37,071 bases of DNA from Capillibacterium thermochitinicola (GTDB lineage Bacteria > Bacillota > UBA4882 > UBA10575). The notes under the pieces were generated by a model. The model saw nothing but the letters and a program-made list of their open reading frames with translations. It made no database searches and was not told the origin of the DNA. The DNA lies in assembly GCF_013664685.1 (NCBI RefSeq), contig NZ_JAAKDE010000044.1:1-37071 (forward strand), read 5' to 3'. Position numbers and translations under genes: made by a program. This document shows positions 15,370 to 23,683 of this stretch, one piece after another; the stretch's first letter is position 1; each line of letters opens with the position of its first letter.

Positions 15370-17358
15370 TTAAGCTACATTGCGCAGATCCAAAATCAGA
15401 GCGATCTTCCCGTTCCCTAAGATGGTCGCCCCAGCGATCCCGGGGATATTCCCCAGATAAGCACCGAGGGATTTAATCACTACATCCTGTTGGCGGATGA
15501 GCGTATCGACCACAAAGCCAATCCGGCGTTCCCCGGTGCTGACCACCACCACATCCAGCTCATCCAGGCTGGAATTTTTGGCTCCGGTCACGCCCAGATA
15601 ATCCTGGAGCCGGATTAGCGGGATCAGTTCGCCCCGGTATAAAGTGACTTCCCGGTTCCGGAGAATTTTTATATCTTTCTGCGCCACACTGATCGTCTGG
15701 TCGATCAGAGTGGAAGGGATCGCAAACACCTCGTCACCCAATTGGACAATAAGCGTTTGGATAATAGCCAATGTCAACGGTAGACGAATGGTAAACTTTG
15801 TTCCTTTCCCCTGCTCGCTATATAGTTCCACCACTCCACCCAGGTTTGTAATCTGGGTTTTCACCACGTCCATCCCGACACCGCGGCCGGAAATGTCGGT
15901 CACTTTATCGGAAGTCGAGAAGCCGGGGAGGAAGATCAGGTTCATGACATCTTCGTCATCCATGTTCTCCAGATCTTCAGCACTGATAATTCCCCGCTCC
16001 AACGCCCGGGCTTTGACTTTTTCCAGATTCACCCCGGCGCCGTCATCGATCACCTCGATCACCACATTATTCCCGGCTTGATAGGCTTTAAGCTCCACCG
16101 TCCCGGGGAGACTTTTCCCGGCCGCCGTTCTGACCTCGGGCGCCTCAATTCCGTGGTCAATACTGTTCCTGATGATATGAACCAACGGATCAACGATCTC
16201 ATCGATCACCGTCCGGTCCAATTCGGTTTCGGCCCCGCTGATCTGTAATTGTACTTCTTTCCCGGTCTCTCTAGCCAGGTCCCGGACCAGACGGGGGAAA
16301 CGGGAAAAGACATGGTCGACCGGGACCATCCTGGTCTTTAACACTTGGTCCCGCAGATCAATGGTCAAACGGGTCAGCTGTTCAACCGTCTCCGCCAGGA
16401 CCTGGTCCCCATGCTCTAAGCTTAGCTGTTCCAAGCGGGATCTGGTGATCACCAGCTCACCCACGAGATTCATCAAATCATCCAGTTTCCGAATGTCCAC
16501 CCGTACCGTCGGCGATACATTCGAAGGAATTTTGGCGGTGACGCCTCCCTTTTGCGGGGTGGTATCGCCGGGCGTTGTTTTTGCCCCGCTGCCCCGCCGC
16601 TCCACCAGAAGTTCTTCGGTGGAAAGGACCTTACCCTCCACCTTCGCCACATCAAGCATCTTCTCCAGGAAACGGATCAGAAACTCCAGCGGTTTTTTGC
16701 TTAAGATGCCGATAATGAAGTCGGTGTCAAACCGCTCATCTTCCAGCTCCTTCGCCGTGGGGATCGTACGGACAATCTCCCCATGGGCTTCCAATTCACG
16801 CAGGATCATAAAGGCACGGGCACCCTTGAGCAAACATTCATCCTGTAAATAAACATGGAGGTGATACAGGTTGAAACCTTCCTCGGTAGCCTGTTTGATC
16901 TGGTCAATTTCCGCCGGAAGGTAGCGTAACTGGAGAGCACGACGGCGTTCCGACGCCTGGTCGGGTTTGCTTGCCGCCTCTTGGGTCGTAAACTTTTGCA
17001 GGTTCTGGATCACGCCGGCGATCTCGATGTCTTCTTCCCGGCCTTCCATGATCCCTTGGGCCAGCACTTCCAATAAATCTAAAGCCTCAAAAAGGGTGTT
17101 GATGATCTCGGCATTAACTTTCAGCTCACTCTGGCGCAGCAGACTGAGGACGTCTTCCATGGCGTGGGTAACGTTGGACATTTTATTAAAACCCATGGTT
17201 GCCGAGGCCCCTTTTAAGGTATGGGCGGCGCGGAAAATTGAATTAAGGATCTCAGTGTTGTCCGGATCTTGCTCCAAAGCCAGCAAAGACTGGTTTAAGG
17301 ATTGCAAATGTTCCTGACATTCATCCATAAACACATTTAGATACTGAGAAACGTCCAT
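15370..17358 (-). CDS. cheA: Chemotaxis histidine kinase CheA
   Basis: The 662-residue product has the full five-domain CheA layout. P1 (HPt) carries the phosphorylated His46 in 'AHTLKGASATMGF'. P2 spans about 140-250, and a linker with 'TTPGDTTPQKGG' follows. The P3 dimerisation helices include 'LDDLMNLVGELVITRSRLEQ'. The P4 ATPase has an N box in 'HIIRNSIDHGIE', G1 'DDGAG' and G2 'GRGVGMDVV'. P5 is CheW-like at the end. It phosphorylates CheY (encoded upstream at 25001). The ATG at 17358 has GGAGGTG at good distance. cheB, which precedes cheA in B. subtilis, is absent; flhG is directly upstream. Confidence 0.98.
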   Translation of the reverse strand: MDVSQYLNVFMDECQEHLQSLNQSLLALEQDPDNTEILNSIFRAAHTLKGASATMGFNKMSNVTHAMEDVLSLLRQSELKVNAEIINTLFEALDLLEVLAQGIMEGREEDIEIAGVIQNLQKFTTQEAASKPDQASERRRALQLRYLPAEIDQIKQATEEGFNLYHLHVYLQDECLLKGARAFMILRELEAHGEIVRTIPTAKELEDERFDTDFIIGILSKKPLEFLIRFLEKMLDVAKVEGKVLSTEELLVERRGSGAKTTPGDTTPQKGGVTAKIPSNVSPTVRVDIRKLDDLMNLVGELVITRSRLEQLSLEHGDQVLAETVEQLTRLTIDLRDQVLKTRMVPVDHVFSRFPRLVRDLARETGKEVQLQISGAETELDRTVIDEIVDPLVHIIRNSIDHGIEAPEVRTAAGKSLPGTVELKAYQAGNNVVIEVIDDGAGVNLEKVKARALERGIISAEDLENMDDEDVMNLIFLPGFSTSDKVTDISGRGVGMDVVKTQITNLGGVVELYSEQGKGTKFTIRLPLTLAIIQTLIVQLGDEVFAIPSTLIDQTISVAQKDIKILRNREVTLYRGELIPLIRLQDYLGVTGAKNSSLDELDVVVVSTGERRIGFVVDTLIRQQDVVIKSLGAYLGNIPGIAGATILGNGKIALILDLRNVA

Positions 17359-17391
17359 GGTTTTTCACCTCCGGGTTTCGCATCAGCGCTA

Positions 17392-18255
17392 TCACGCTTT
17401 ACCTAAAAACAGTCGTTGGAAGAACATGGCGATCCCTCGCGACGGATGCTCCGGCAAGAGCATCAGTTGTTGAGCCATTTTCCAAATGCCCTGGGAAGCC
17501 TTGGAATTTGGATGAGTCACGATAAAAGGTTGTTGCTGTTTTACTGCTTTTGGTACATTATGGTCATAATGAATATGCCCCAAGGATTCCAACGGGAATT
17601 GCAAGAATTTCTCGGCAACGATGCGGAGGCGTTCAACCACCTGTTCACCCTCCTCATCGCTCTTCACCATATTAACCGCCACATAAATCTTGGCATTGGG
17701 GTTCTCTTTGGAGATAATCTTGATCACCCCGTAAGCATCGGCAATGGAAGTCGGTTCCGGAATCGTCACCACAATGATTTCTTCCGCCGCCAACAAAAAG
17801 CGAATCACTTTGTTGGAAATCCCCGCACCGGTGTCCAGAATAATGAAATCATTATCCTCATCCAAGGTAAATAGCCGGTTTACGCAGTTGTCCAACTGCC
17901 AAGAACCGATATTGGCCAGCTCCTGCAGGCCGGAACCGCCCGCAATGATCTTTACACCGGCCGGGCCTTCCATTACCACATCAGCCAAATCCCGTTCCCC
18001 GGAGAAAAAGTGGCCTAAATGATACTTGGGGATCATCCCTAACATTAAATCAATGTTGGCCAAACCCAAATCGGTATCGATTAAGGTCACTTTTTGGCCC
18101 AATTTGGAAAGGCAGATGGACAGGTTAACCGAGATGTTCGTCTTCCCTACCCCGCCTTTACCACTGGTCACAGCGATGATGCGGGCTTTACGGGTATTAA
18201 CCCGGTTATTTTTGCTATTTACCAGCTCCCTTAAACGTTCTGCTTGATCACGCAT
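17392..18255 (-). CDS. flhG: FlhG (MinD-like ATPase, flagellar number control)
   Basis: This 287-residue ParA/MinD-type ATPase works with FlhF to set flagellar number and site. The deviant Walker A is 'VTSGKGGVGKTNISVNL', followed by 'VTLIDTDLGLANIDLMLGM' and 'FIILDTGAGIS'. An N-terminal 'RDQAERLRELV' segment resembles the DQAxxLR motif that activates the FlhF GTPase. The ATG at 18255 (AAGGAG upstream) is the start; the open frame to 18303 only copies the end of flhF. The start overlaps flhF by eight bases. Confidence 0.95.
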   Translation of the reverse strand: MRDQAERLRELVNSKNNRVNTRKARIIAVTSGKGGVGKTNISVNLSICLSKLGQKVTLIDTDLGLANIDLMLGMIPKYHLGHFFSGERDLADVVMEGPAGVKIIAGGSGLQELANIGSWQLDNCVNRLFTLDEDNDFIILDTGAGISNKVIRFLLAAEEIIVVTIPEPTSIADAYGVIKIISKENPNAKIYVAVNMVKSDEEGEQVVERLRIVAEKFLQFPLESLGHIHYDHNVPKAVKQQQPFIVTHPNSKASQGIWKMAQQLMLLPEHPSRGIAMFFQRLFLGKA

Positions 18256-19369
18256 TGATGGTCTCCTTATCCGCGTACTTATTATCCGCGTACTTATCCG
18301 CATACCTCTTTATAACCTCAAAGGTGGCAACCTCGATATCCTCCGGTACACTCTGTCCTGTTGTGACATAAGACAACGGAATGCGCAGTCTTTCGGCAAC
18401 CTCTATCACATTGCTCAAACTATTGGTCTCATCCAATTTGGTAAAGATCAAACGGTTCACACCGAGCTCCTTAAATGCATCGGCTGTTTCCAGCAGATCC
18501 TCCAGTTTGGTGTTGGCGCTTAACACCAAATGGGTTTCATTCAAGGGCCGTCCGTTAAAAAAGTGTTTTAACTCGCGGATCTGCTGCTTGTTCTTTTGGC
18601 TGCGTCCCGCCGTGTCGATCAGGATCAGTTGCTTGTCCATCAGTTTTTGAAAAGCGCGTTTCAGATCAGCAGCGGTATATACCACTTCAATCGGCAAGTT
18701 TATGATTTCGGAATAGGTTTTTAATTGTTCAACCGCCGCGATCCGGTAGGTATCAATGGTAATCAGGCCGACCGATTTCCCTTCGAACAGGGCGAAATTG
18801 GCGGCGAGCTTGGCGATGGTCGTCGTTTTCCCAACCCCGGTAGGGCCGACCAGGGCTACCACAGTCGGTCGACTGCTGAGCCGGATCGGATAGGTTTTGA
18901 TGAAAAATTCATCCCAATTCTTCCGGGACTTGCTGACCGGGGCGGCCGTCCCCAGCTTGTCCGTTACATTTTGCTCTTCGGGGATGGCCCGCGCGGCGGC
19001 GGTCATCTCCACCGGCGATACGGAACGGACCTGTGCCGTCACGCCTTCGATGGCCATTTTGATCTCCGATAATTCCTTTTTCACCTTTTCCAGTTCCGGC
19101 ATGATCGCCGTTTCCGGCTGGAACAATTGGCGTTGCTTTTCCTCCCCGCCCTTCTCCGCCGTCGGCTGCTTAGCCGCCGCAGGAATCCGTACCGTCTCCT
19201 TGTTATCCACGGCAGCCAGCACTTCATATCTTCTCTTCGCGAATAAGCCCAAAAAGCCCCCTTCCTTAAAAGGGCGTGAATGCAAGATCAGGGCGTCATC
19301 GCCCAGATCCCGTTTCACACGGGCAATTGCTTGTTGCGCCGTGTCGGCGACAAACCTTTTAACCCGCAT
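18248..19369 (-). CDS. flhF: FlhF, SRP-type GTPase for flagellar placement
   Basis: The 373-residue protein has the FlhF N-terminal region 'MRVKRFVADTAQQAIARVK', a variable linker of about 100 residues, then the SRP-GTPase NG domain. Its motifs are P-loop 'LVGPTGVGKTTTIAKLAA', 'IDTYRIAAVEQLKTY', 'LIDTAGRSQKN' and 'TKLDETNSL'. It marks the site of flagellar assembly at the membrane. The ATG at 19369 is preferred, with a GTG at 19378 possible; either overlaps the end of flhA. The C-terminus has a repeated Y-A-D-K/N motif from a short DNA repeat (18268-18306). Confidence 0.95.
   Translation of the reverse strand: MRVKRFVADTAQQAIARVKRDLGDDALILHSRPFKEGGFLGLFAKRRYEVLAAVDNKETVRIPAAAKQPTAEKGGEEKQRQLFQPETAIMPELEKVKKELSEIKMAIEGVTAQVRSVSPVEMTAAARAIPEEQNVTDKLGTAAPVSKSRKNWDEFFIKTYPIRLSSRPTVVALVGPTGVGKTTTIAKLAANFALFEGKSVGLITIDTYRIAAVEQLKTYSEIINLPIEVVYTAADLKRAFQKLMDKQLILIDTAGRSQKNKQQIRELKHFFNGRPLNETHLVLSANTKLEDLLETADAFKELGVNRLIFTKLDETNSLSNVIEVAERLRIPLSYVTTGQSVPEDIEVATFEVIKRYADKYADNKYADKETINA
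18268..18306 (-). repeat. Short in-frame repeat at the flhF C-terminus
   Basis: Three near-copies of a 12- to 15-base unit (plus strand ATCCGCGTACTT and variants) encode KYADKYADNKYADK at the end of FlhF. The copies are nearly identical at DNA level, so the expansion is probably recent. It lies beyond the conserved GTPase domain. Confidence 0.85.
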
Positions 19370-21449
19370 TAACAACACCTACCATTCCTAAGGAATGTAC
19401 TTCCATTTCCGGAATTATCTCTTGATAGGACACCACAAAAATCTTCGGCGAAACCCGTTCCGTAATACTCCGGACATACCGGCGGATCGCCGGTGCCACC
19501 AGCAGCACCGGATTACGACCTTCCTGGATAATCGGGCGAATTTGCTGGTTTAAAGAAGCATAGAACTCATTCAGCCATGATGGTGACAAGGGCTCCCCCT
19601 CACTATCCTGAGCGCGGAGAATCCGCTCTTCGGTCTGGGGAGAAAGGGTCAGCACCTGGATCTTATTGCCATTGCCCGCCAACATCTTGGAGATCTGCCG
19701 CTTCAAGGCCACCCGAACGTACTCGGTCAGGACATCGGTATCCTTCGTCATCGGCGCATAATCGGCCAGCGTCTCCAGGATCGTTACCAAGTTACGGAGT
19801 GGAATTCCTTCCTTCAAAAGTTGGGCAAAGACCTTTTGGATCTCGCCAATTGTCATCAAATTCGGGATTAATTCTTCCACGACCACCGGGTAATCGGTTT
19901 TTATGTAGTCAAGCATCGCCTGGATCTCCTGCCGCCCCAATAGTTCATAGGCATAATTGCGGATAATCTCCGTCAGGTGAGTGGCCAAAACGGAAGGACA
20001 ATCCACCACCGTATAACCGGACATTTCCGCTTTTTCCCTTTGGTCCGCCGTAATCCACAGGGCGGGCAAACCAAAAGCCGGTTCTTTCGTGGGGATTCCT
20101 GAGACCTTTTCCGTCACCGCCCCCGCATCCATCGCCAGGAAAGAGTGGGTCATCAGTTCCCCGCTCCCCACTTCCACCCCTTTGATCTTGATCACGTATT
20201 GGTTGGGGGCCAGTTGCATATTATCACGGATCCGGATGGCGGGCAGGATAATCCCCAGTTCCAAAGCGACTTGCCGCCGGATTAAACTGACCCGTTCAAA
20301 GAGGTCCCCGCCCTGGCTCTTATCGACCAGCGGGATTAAACTATAGCCAATCTCCACCTCCATCGGATCAACCGCCAGCAGAGAAAGGACATGCTCCGGT
20401 TTATAGGCTACTTGCTCCTGGGCGGCCGCCTGTTGTTGTTCAACGGCGGTTTCGGCTCTTTCTTTCTGCTCCCGGCGGAGAATCGAAGTCAACCACCACA
20501 GGAGAAGCGCAATGACCAGGAAAGGAATGGTCGGCATCCCCGGAACCAAGCCGAACAGCGCAAGCACCACCGCGGTAATCAGCAAGATTTGCGGGTAACG
20601 CAGGAGCTGACTGGTTAAATCGGCCCCCAGGTTGTCTTCGGAAGCGGCTCTGGTTACTAAAACACCGGTCGCGGTGGAGATGAGCAGCGCGGGTACCTGT
20701 GAGACCAAACCATCGCCCACCGTTAAGAGGGCGTACAACTGCAGGGCACCCAACGCATCAAGCCCGCGTTGCCACATTCCGATGATGACGCCCCCCAGGA
20801 GGTTAATGACGGTGATGATCAACCCGGCAATGGCATCACCTTTTACAAATTTACTGGCCCCGTCCATAGACCCGTAAAAGTCAGCCTCGCGGGCAACTTC
20901 CCGCCGGCGGGCCCGGGCTTCTTCCTCTGTAATCAAACCGGCATTCAAGTCCGCATCAATACTCATCTGTTTCCCGGGCATAGCGTCCAAGGTAAAGCGG
21001 GCCGCCACCTCGGCCACCCGTTCCGACCCCTTCGTAATCACCAGGAAGTTAATCAAAGTTAAAATCAGAAAGATTATAAAGCCCACCACCGGGTTGCTCC
21101 CAGCAACGAAATTACCAAACGCTTCGATAACCTGGCCGGCGTACCCGTGTAATAAAATCAACCGGGTGGAAGAAACGTTAAGCGCCAACCGGAAAAGGGT
21201 CGTCATAAGCAGAACGGTTGGGAAAACCGAGAACTCCAAGGACTTACGGACATTCATCGTCAACATTAAAATTAAGAAGGACAAGGCAATGTTGATCGTA
21301 AAGAAGAGATCCAGCACAAAGGTGGGGAGAGGAATAAACATCATGGCAAGAATGACGACCATCAAGACAACAACGACAATCTCCCCGCTAAAAGCAGCTC
21401 TGGATAATAAAGTTCTATCCCCTGGTTGATCTGGCATTTTATTCACCAT
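19359..21449 (-). CDS. flhA: Flagellar export gate protein FlhA
   Basis: The 696-residue protein has the FlhA/FHIPEP signature. An N-terminal membrane part of about eight helices (residues 20-335) contains 'FPTVLLMTTLFRLALNVSST' and 'GDAIAGLIITVINLLGG'. The large cytoplasmic domain has 'KPEHVLSLLAVDPMEVEIGY'. It is the proton-using gate that receives chaperone-substrate complexes. The ATG at 21449 has no clear ribosome site; the ATG at 21437, with GGTGA upstream, is an alternative. It follows flhB after a 35-base gap. Confidence 0.97.
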   Translation of the reverse strand: MVNKMPDQPGDRTLLSRAAFSGEIVVVVLMVVILAMMFIPLPTFVLDLFFTINIALSFLILMLTMNVRKSLEFSVFPTVLLMTTLFRLALNVSSTRLILLHGYAGQVIEAFGNFVAGSNPVVGFIIFLILTLINFLVITKGSERVAEVAARFTLDAMPGKQMSIDADLNAGLITEEEARARRREVAREADFYGSMDGASKFVKGDAIAGLIITVINLLGGVIIGMWQRGLDALGALQLYALLTVGDGLVSQVPALLISTATGVLVTRAASEDNLGADLTSQLLRYPQILLITAVVLALFGLVPGMPTIPFLVIALLLWWLTSILRREQKERAETAVEQQQAAAQEQVAYKPEHVLSLLAVDPMEVEIGYSLIPLVDKSQGGDLFERVSLIRRQVALELGIILPAIRIRDNMQLAPNQYVIKIKGVEVGSGELMTHSFLAMDAGAVTEKVSGIPTKEPAFGLPALWITADQREKAEMSGYTVVDCPSVLATHLTEIIRNYAYELLGRQEIQAMLDYIKTDYPVVVEELIPNLMTIGEIQKVFAQLLKEGIPLRNLVTILETLADYAPMTKDTDVLTEYVRVALKRQISKMLAGNGNKIQVLTLSPQTEERILRAQDSEGEPLSPSWLNEFYASLNQQIRPIIQEGRNPVLLVAPAIRRYVRSITERVSPKIFVVSYQEIIPEMEVHSLGMVGVVNAG

Positions 21450-21484
21450 CGATATTCAAATTTTTGGGTGTTCGCGAGATAAGC

Positions 21485-22210
21485 CTAGCGTCTTTGCCGC
21501 AGTTTATAGACGAAAGCTAAAACCTCGGCGACCGCCTGGTACAGGTTGGGCGGGATCTGCTCGCCGATCTCGACCGTTTGGTAGAGGGTCCGGGCCAACG
21601 GTTTGTTCTCGACCAACGGAATGCCGTGCTCGGTGGCAATTTCCTTGATTTTGGCGGCGATGTGTCCTTCGCCCTTCGCCAAAACCTGCGGCGCCGCCAT
21701 CTTCTCCGCTTCATACTTAAGCGCAATGGCTAAATGCGTTGGGTTCGTGATCACCACATCCGCCTTGGGTACTTCCTGCATCATCCGCCGCATCGATAAC
21801 TGTCTTTGTTTTTGGCGGATCCGGCTTCTCACCAGCGGATCACCTTCGGTCTGTTTGAGCTCGTCCTGCAACTCTTTCTTCGTCATCCGCAGGCTTTTCC
21901 GGTACTGCCAGCGTTGGTAATAAAAGTCAAAGATCGCTAAAGCCAGCAGCAAAAGGGCAATCCGCAAGACAATCGTAAACATTAACTGCCATAGCAACCC
22001 GGCCATTTCCAGTGGCGGGTGATACACATTGCTTTCCGCCAGGGGGAAAACCTTGCTTTTAAAGGTATTCCATATGATGATGAACACCCCAATGATTTTA
22101 AACAAGGCTTTAAACAAGTCGATAAATTTTTGGGGTGAAAACATTCTTTTTAAGCCGGCCAACGGATTTAACCGGTCAAATTTCATCTTGAGGGGCTCGA
22201 GGGTGAACAC
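21485..22210 (-). CDS. flhB: FlhB, C-terminal part (frameshifted)
   Basis: This frame has the second half of the membrane domain, from 'FTLEPLKMKFDRLNPLAGLK' onward, and the complete cytoplasmic domain with the self-cleaving NPTH motif in 'DVVITNPTHLAIALKYE'. The first codon (GTG 22210) comes from the last base of the nine-G run and is not a credible start, because no ribosome site precedes it at the proper distance. The N-terminal half is in another frame (22176-22646). With eight G the two parts join as 'YLQTGGVFTLEPLKMK', which matches normal FlhB. Confidence 0.85.
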   Translation of the reverse strand: MFTLEPLKMKFDRLNPLAGLKRMFSPQKFIDLFKALFKIIGVFIIIWNTFKSKVFPLAESNVYHPPLEMAGLLWQLMFTIVLRIALLLLALAIFDFYYQRWQYRKSLRMTKKELQDELKQTEGDPLVRSRIRQKQRQLSMRRMMQEVPKADVVITNPTHLAIALKYEAEKMAAPQVLAKGEGHIAAKIKEIATEHGIPLVENKPLARTLYQTVEIGEQIPPNLYQAVAEVLAFVYKLRQRR

Positions 22211-22646
22211 CCCCCCCCGTTTGCAGGTAATTCACCAAAACGCCAACAGTGAGGATGGCAAGCCCGACGGGGATAAAAGCCCCCACCACCGTAAGGAGAG
22301 TACTATTAAAAAGCTGGGCCAGATTGGCCTCGTCCAGATAGGTGTTTAAACGGTCACTGGAAAACCCGTATTGAAAACAGAGATACAGTTTTTCCAACAA
22401 ATAGGAGCCACCCGCCCGCAAAGCCATAAACCCGGCCAGCAGGGTGACGACCGTACTCAATTCGTTGCTCCGCGGGACTTGCCCTTTTTGCCGGGCGCGT
22501 TGCCGTTTCCGTGGGGTTGCTTCTTCCGTCTTCTCTTCGTCGGCAAAGAACTGAAGATTAAGACGGTAAAGCGGGCAAAGCGTGCCGTCGCCTTCCCTAG
22601 TGGATTGTGTTAAGAAATCGTAGTAACTCAGTCCAAACACTCCCAC
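22176..22646 (-). CDS. flhB: FlhB, N-terminal part (frameshifted)
   Basis: The frame encodes the FlhB opening 'LNLQFFADEEKTEEATPRKR' and 'QKGQVPRSNELSTVVTLLA', two membrane helices, and 'GVLVNYLQTGGG', then shifts at the nine-G run into a short unrelated tail ending at 22176. FlhB is the export-gate protein that switches substrate class from hook to filament. The start is unclear: in frame there is no ATG, GTG or TTG between the fliR stop (22597) and the conserved LYRLNL motif. The nearest are GTG codons at 22646 and 22640, inside fliR. A complete protein from 22646 would have about 386 residues; FlhB is usually about 360. Confidence 0.85.
   Translation of the reverse strand: MGVFGLSYYDFLTQSTREGDGTLCPLYRLNLQFFADEEKTEEATPRKRQRARQKGQVPRSNELSTVVTLLAGFMALRAGGSYLLEKLYLCFQYGFSSDRLNTYLDEANLAQLFNSTLLTVVGAFIPVGLAILTVGVLVNYLQTGGGVHPRAPQDEI
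22210..22218 (-). repeat. G9 run at the flhB frameshift
   Basis: Nine G on the coding strand (C on the plus strand), exactly at the point where FlhB changes frame. Eight G would keep the gene in frame. It is the second of only two runs of nine or more identical bases found in the window. Confidence 0.95.
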
Positions 22647-23382
22647 TTGTGGAAAAATACCCCGCCAACCAGCGGATCAAAACCGGCAGGGACAAGATGA
22701 GCAACGTCAAACCCAGAAACGCTTTAAGCGGGAAACCGATAAAGAACACATTAATCTGGGGGACCAGTTTCGCCAGCACCCCTAGCCCGACATCGGTCAA
22801 GAATAATACCCCAAAGATGGGCAACGCCACTTGAACGGCCAGCCAAAAGAGGCCGGAAAAGGCCCGGATGATATAAGGTAAGCCCTTGGCCAGAAGGAGC
22901 TCGCCCCCCACCGGCAGCAACCGGTAGCTCTGGGCCAAGACATTGAAGAGGGTATGATCCCCTTTCACTAAAATAAATAGCCAAAGGGCAATGATGTAGT
23001 AGAGTTGGCCGATAATCGGCATCTGGCTTTCGGTATAGGGATTCAGCACGTTGACCATACCAAACCCCATCGGTAGATCCACCAATTGGCCCGCCAGTTG
23101 TAACCCGGCTAAAGTCAAGTAGAGGATGTATCCCATTAATAAACCGATAATAAACTCCTGTAACAGGTAGAAAACGAAGACCCCAAAGTGGGCCGGGAGA
23201 GTGATCGTTGGTTGAATTAAAGGGACAAAAACAAAGGATAGAAAGAGTGCAATACTGACCCGGACCATCGACGGCAGGTTCCGGCTTTGAAAAAGCGGTG
23301 CCCCGGTCAAAAGGCCGATGTTACGGAAGAACACCAGCATAAAGAGGGATATTTGCATTTCCGACCAGGTCACTAAGGCCAA
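22597..23382 (-). CDS. fliR: Flagellar export protein FliR
   Basis: The 261-residue membrane protein has about six hydrophobic helices and FliR-typical stretches 'FRNIGLLTGAPLFQSRNLP', 'EFIIGLLMGYILYLTLAGLQ' and 'LPMGFGMVNVLNP'. It forms the export gate core with FliP and FliQ. The TTG at 23382, with AAGG six bases upstream, is taken as start; GTG 23373 is possible. It lies nine bases after fliQ and its end overlaps the open flhB frame by up to 50 bases. Confidence 0.95.
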   Translation of the reverse strand: MALVTWSEMQISLFMLVFFRNIGLLTGAPLFQSRNLPSMVRVSIALFLSFVFVPLIQPTITLPAHFGVFVFYLLQEFIIGLLMGYILYLTLAGLQLAGQLVDLPMGFGMVNVLNPYTESQMPIIGQLYYIIALWLFILVKGDHTLFNVLAQSYRLLPVGGELLLAKGLPYIIRAFSGLFWLAVQVALPIFGVLFLTDVGLGVLAKLVPQINVFFIGFPLKAFLGLTLLILSLPVLIRWLAGYFSTSGSVWTELLRFLNTIH

Positions 23383-23391
23383 TGATTACCT

Positions 23392-23664
23392 TCACCATCC
23401 TCCAGCTTGACTAAGAAACGCGAAAAGTTCAGTCGTAAAATCCACCAAAACCCGGAGCATCCAGGGGCCCAAAAACACCAGGGTAAAAAAAACCGCCAAT
23501 AATTTGGGGATAAACGTTAAAGTCTGCTCCTGAATCTGGGTTGTGGCCTGAAAGACACTGACCAGCAAACCAACGATCATGCCCGCCCCCAACATCGGCC
23601 CGGCCACCGTAAGGACCGTCGTAATCCCCTGCCGGATTATGGTGACGACCGTCACATCAGTCAC
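23392..23664 (-). CDS. fliQ: Flagellar export protein FliQ
   Basis: The 90-residue protein has two membrane helices with the FliQ pattern 'LGAGMIVGLLVSVFQATTQI' and 'QTLTFIPKLLAVF'. It sits in the FliP5Q4R1 gate. The start is GTG at 23664 with GGTGG upstream. It lies between fliP and fliR in the usual order with short gaps. Confidence 0.96.
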   Translation of the reverse strand: MTDVTVVTIIRQGITTVLTVAGPMLGAGMIVGLLVSVFQATTQIQEQTLTFIPKLLAVFFTLVFLGPWMLRVLVDFTTELFAFLSQAGGW

Positions 23665-23683
23665 TACGCTTCACCACCCACGA

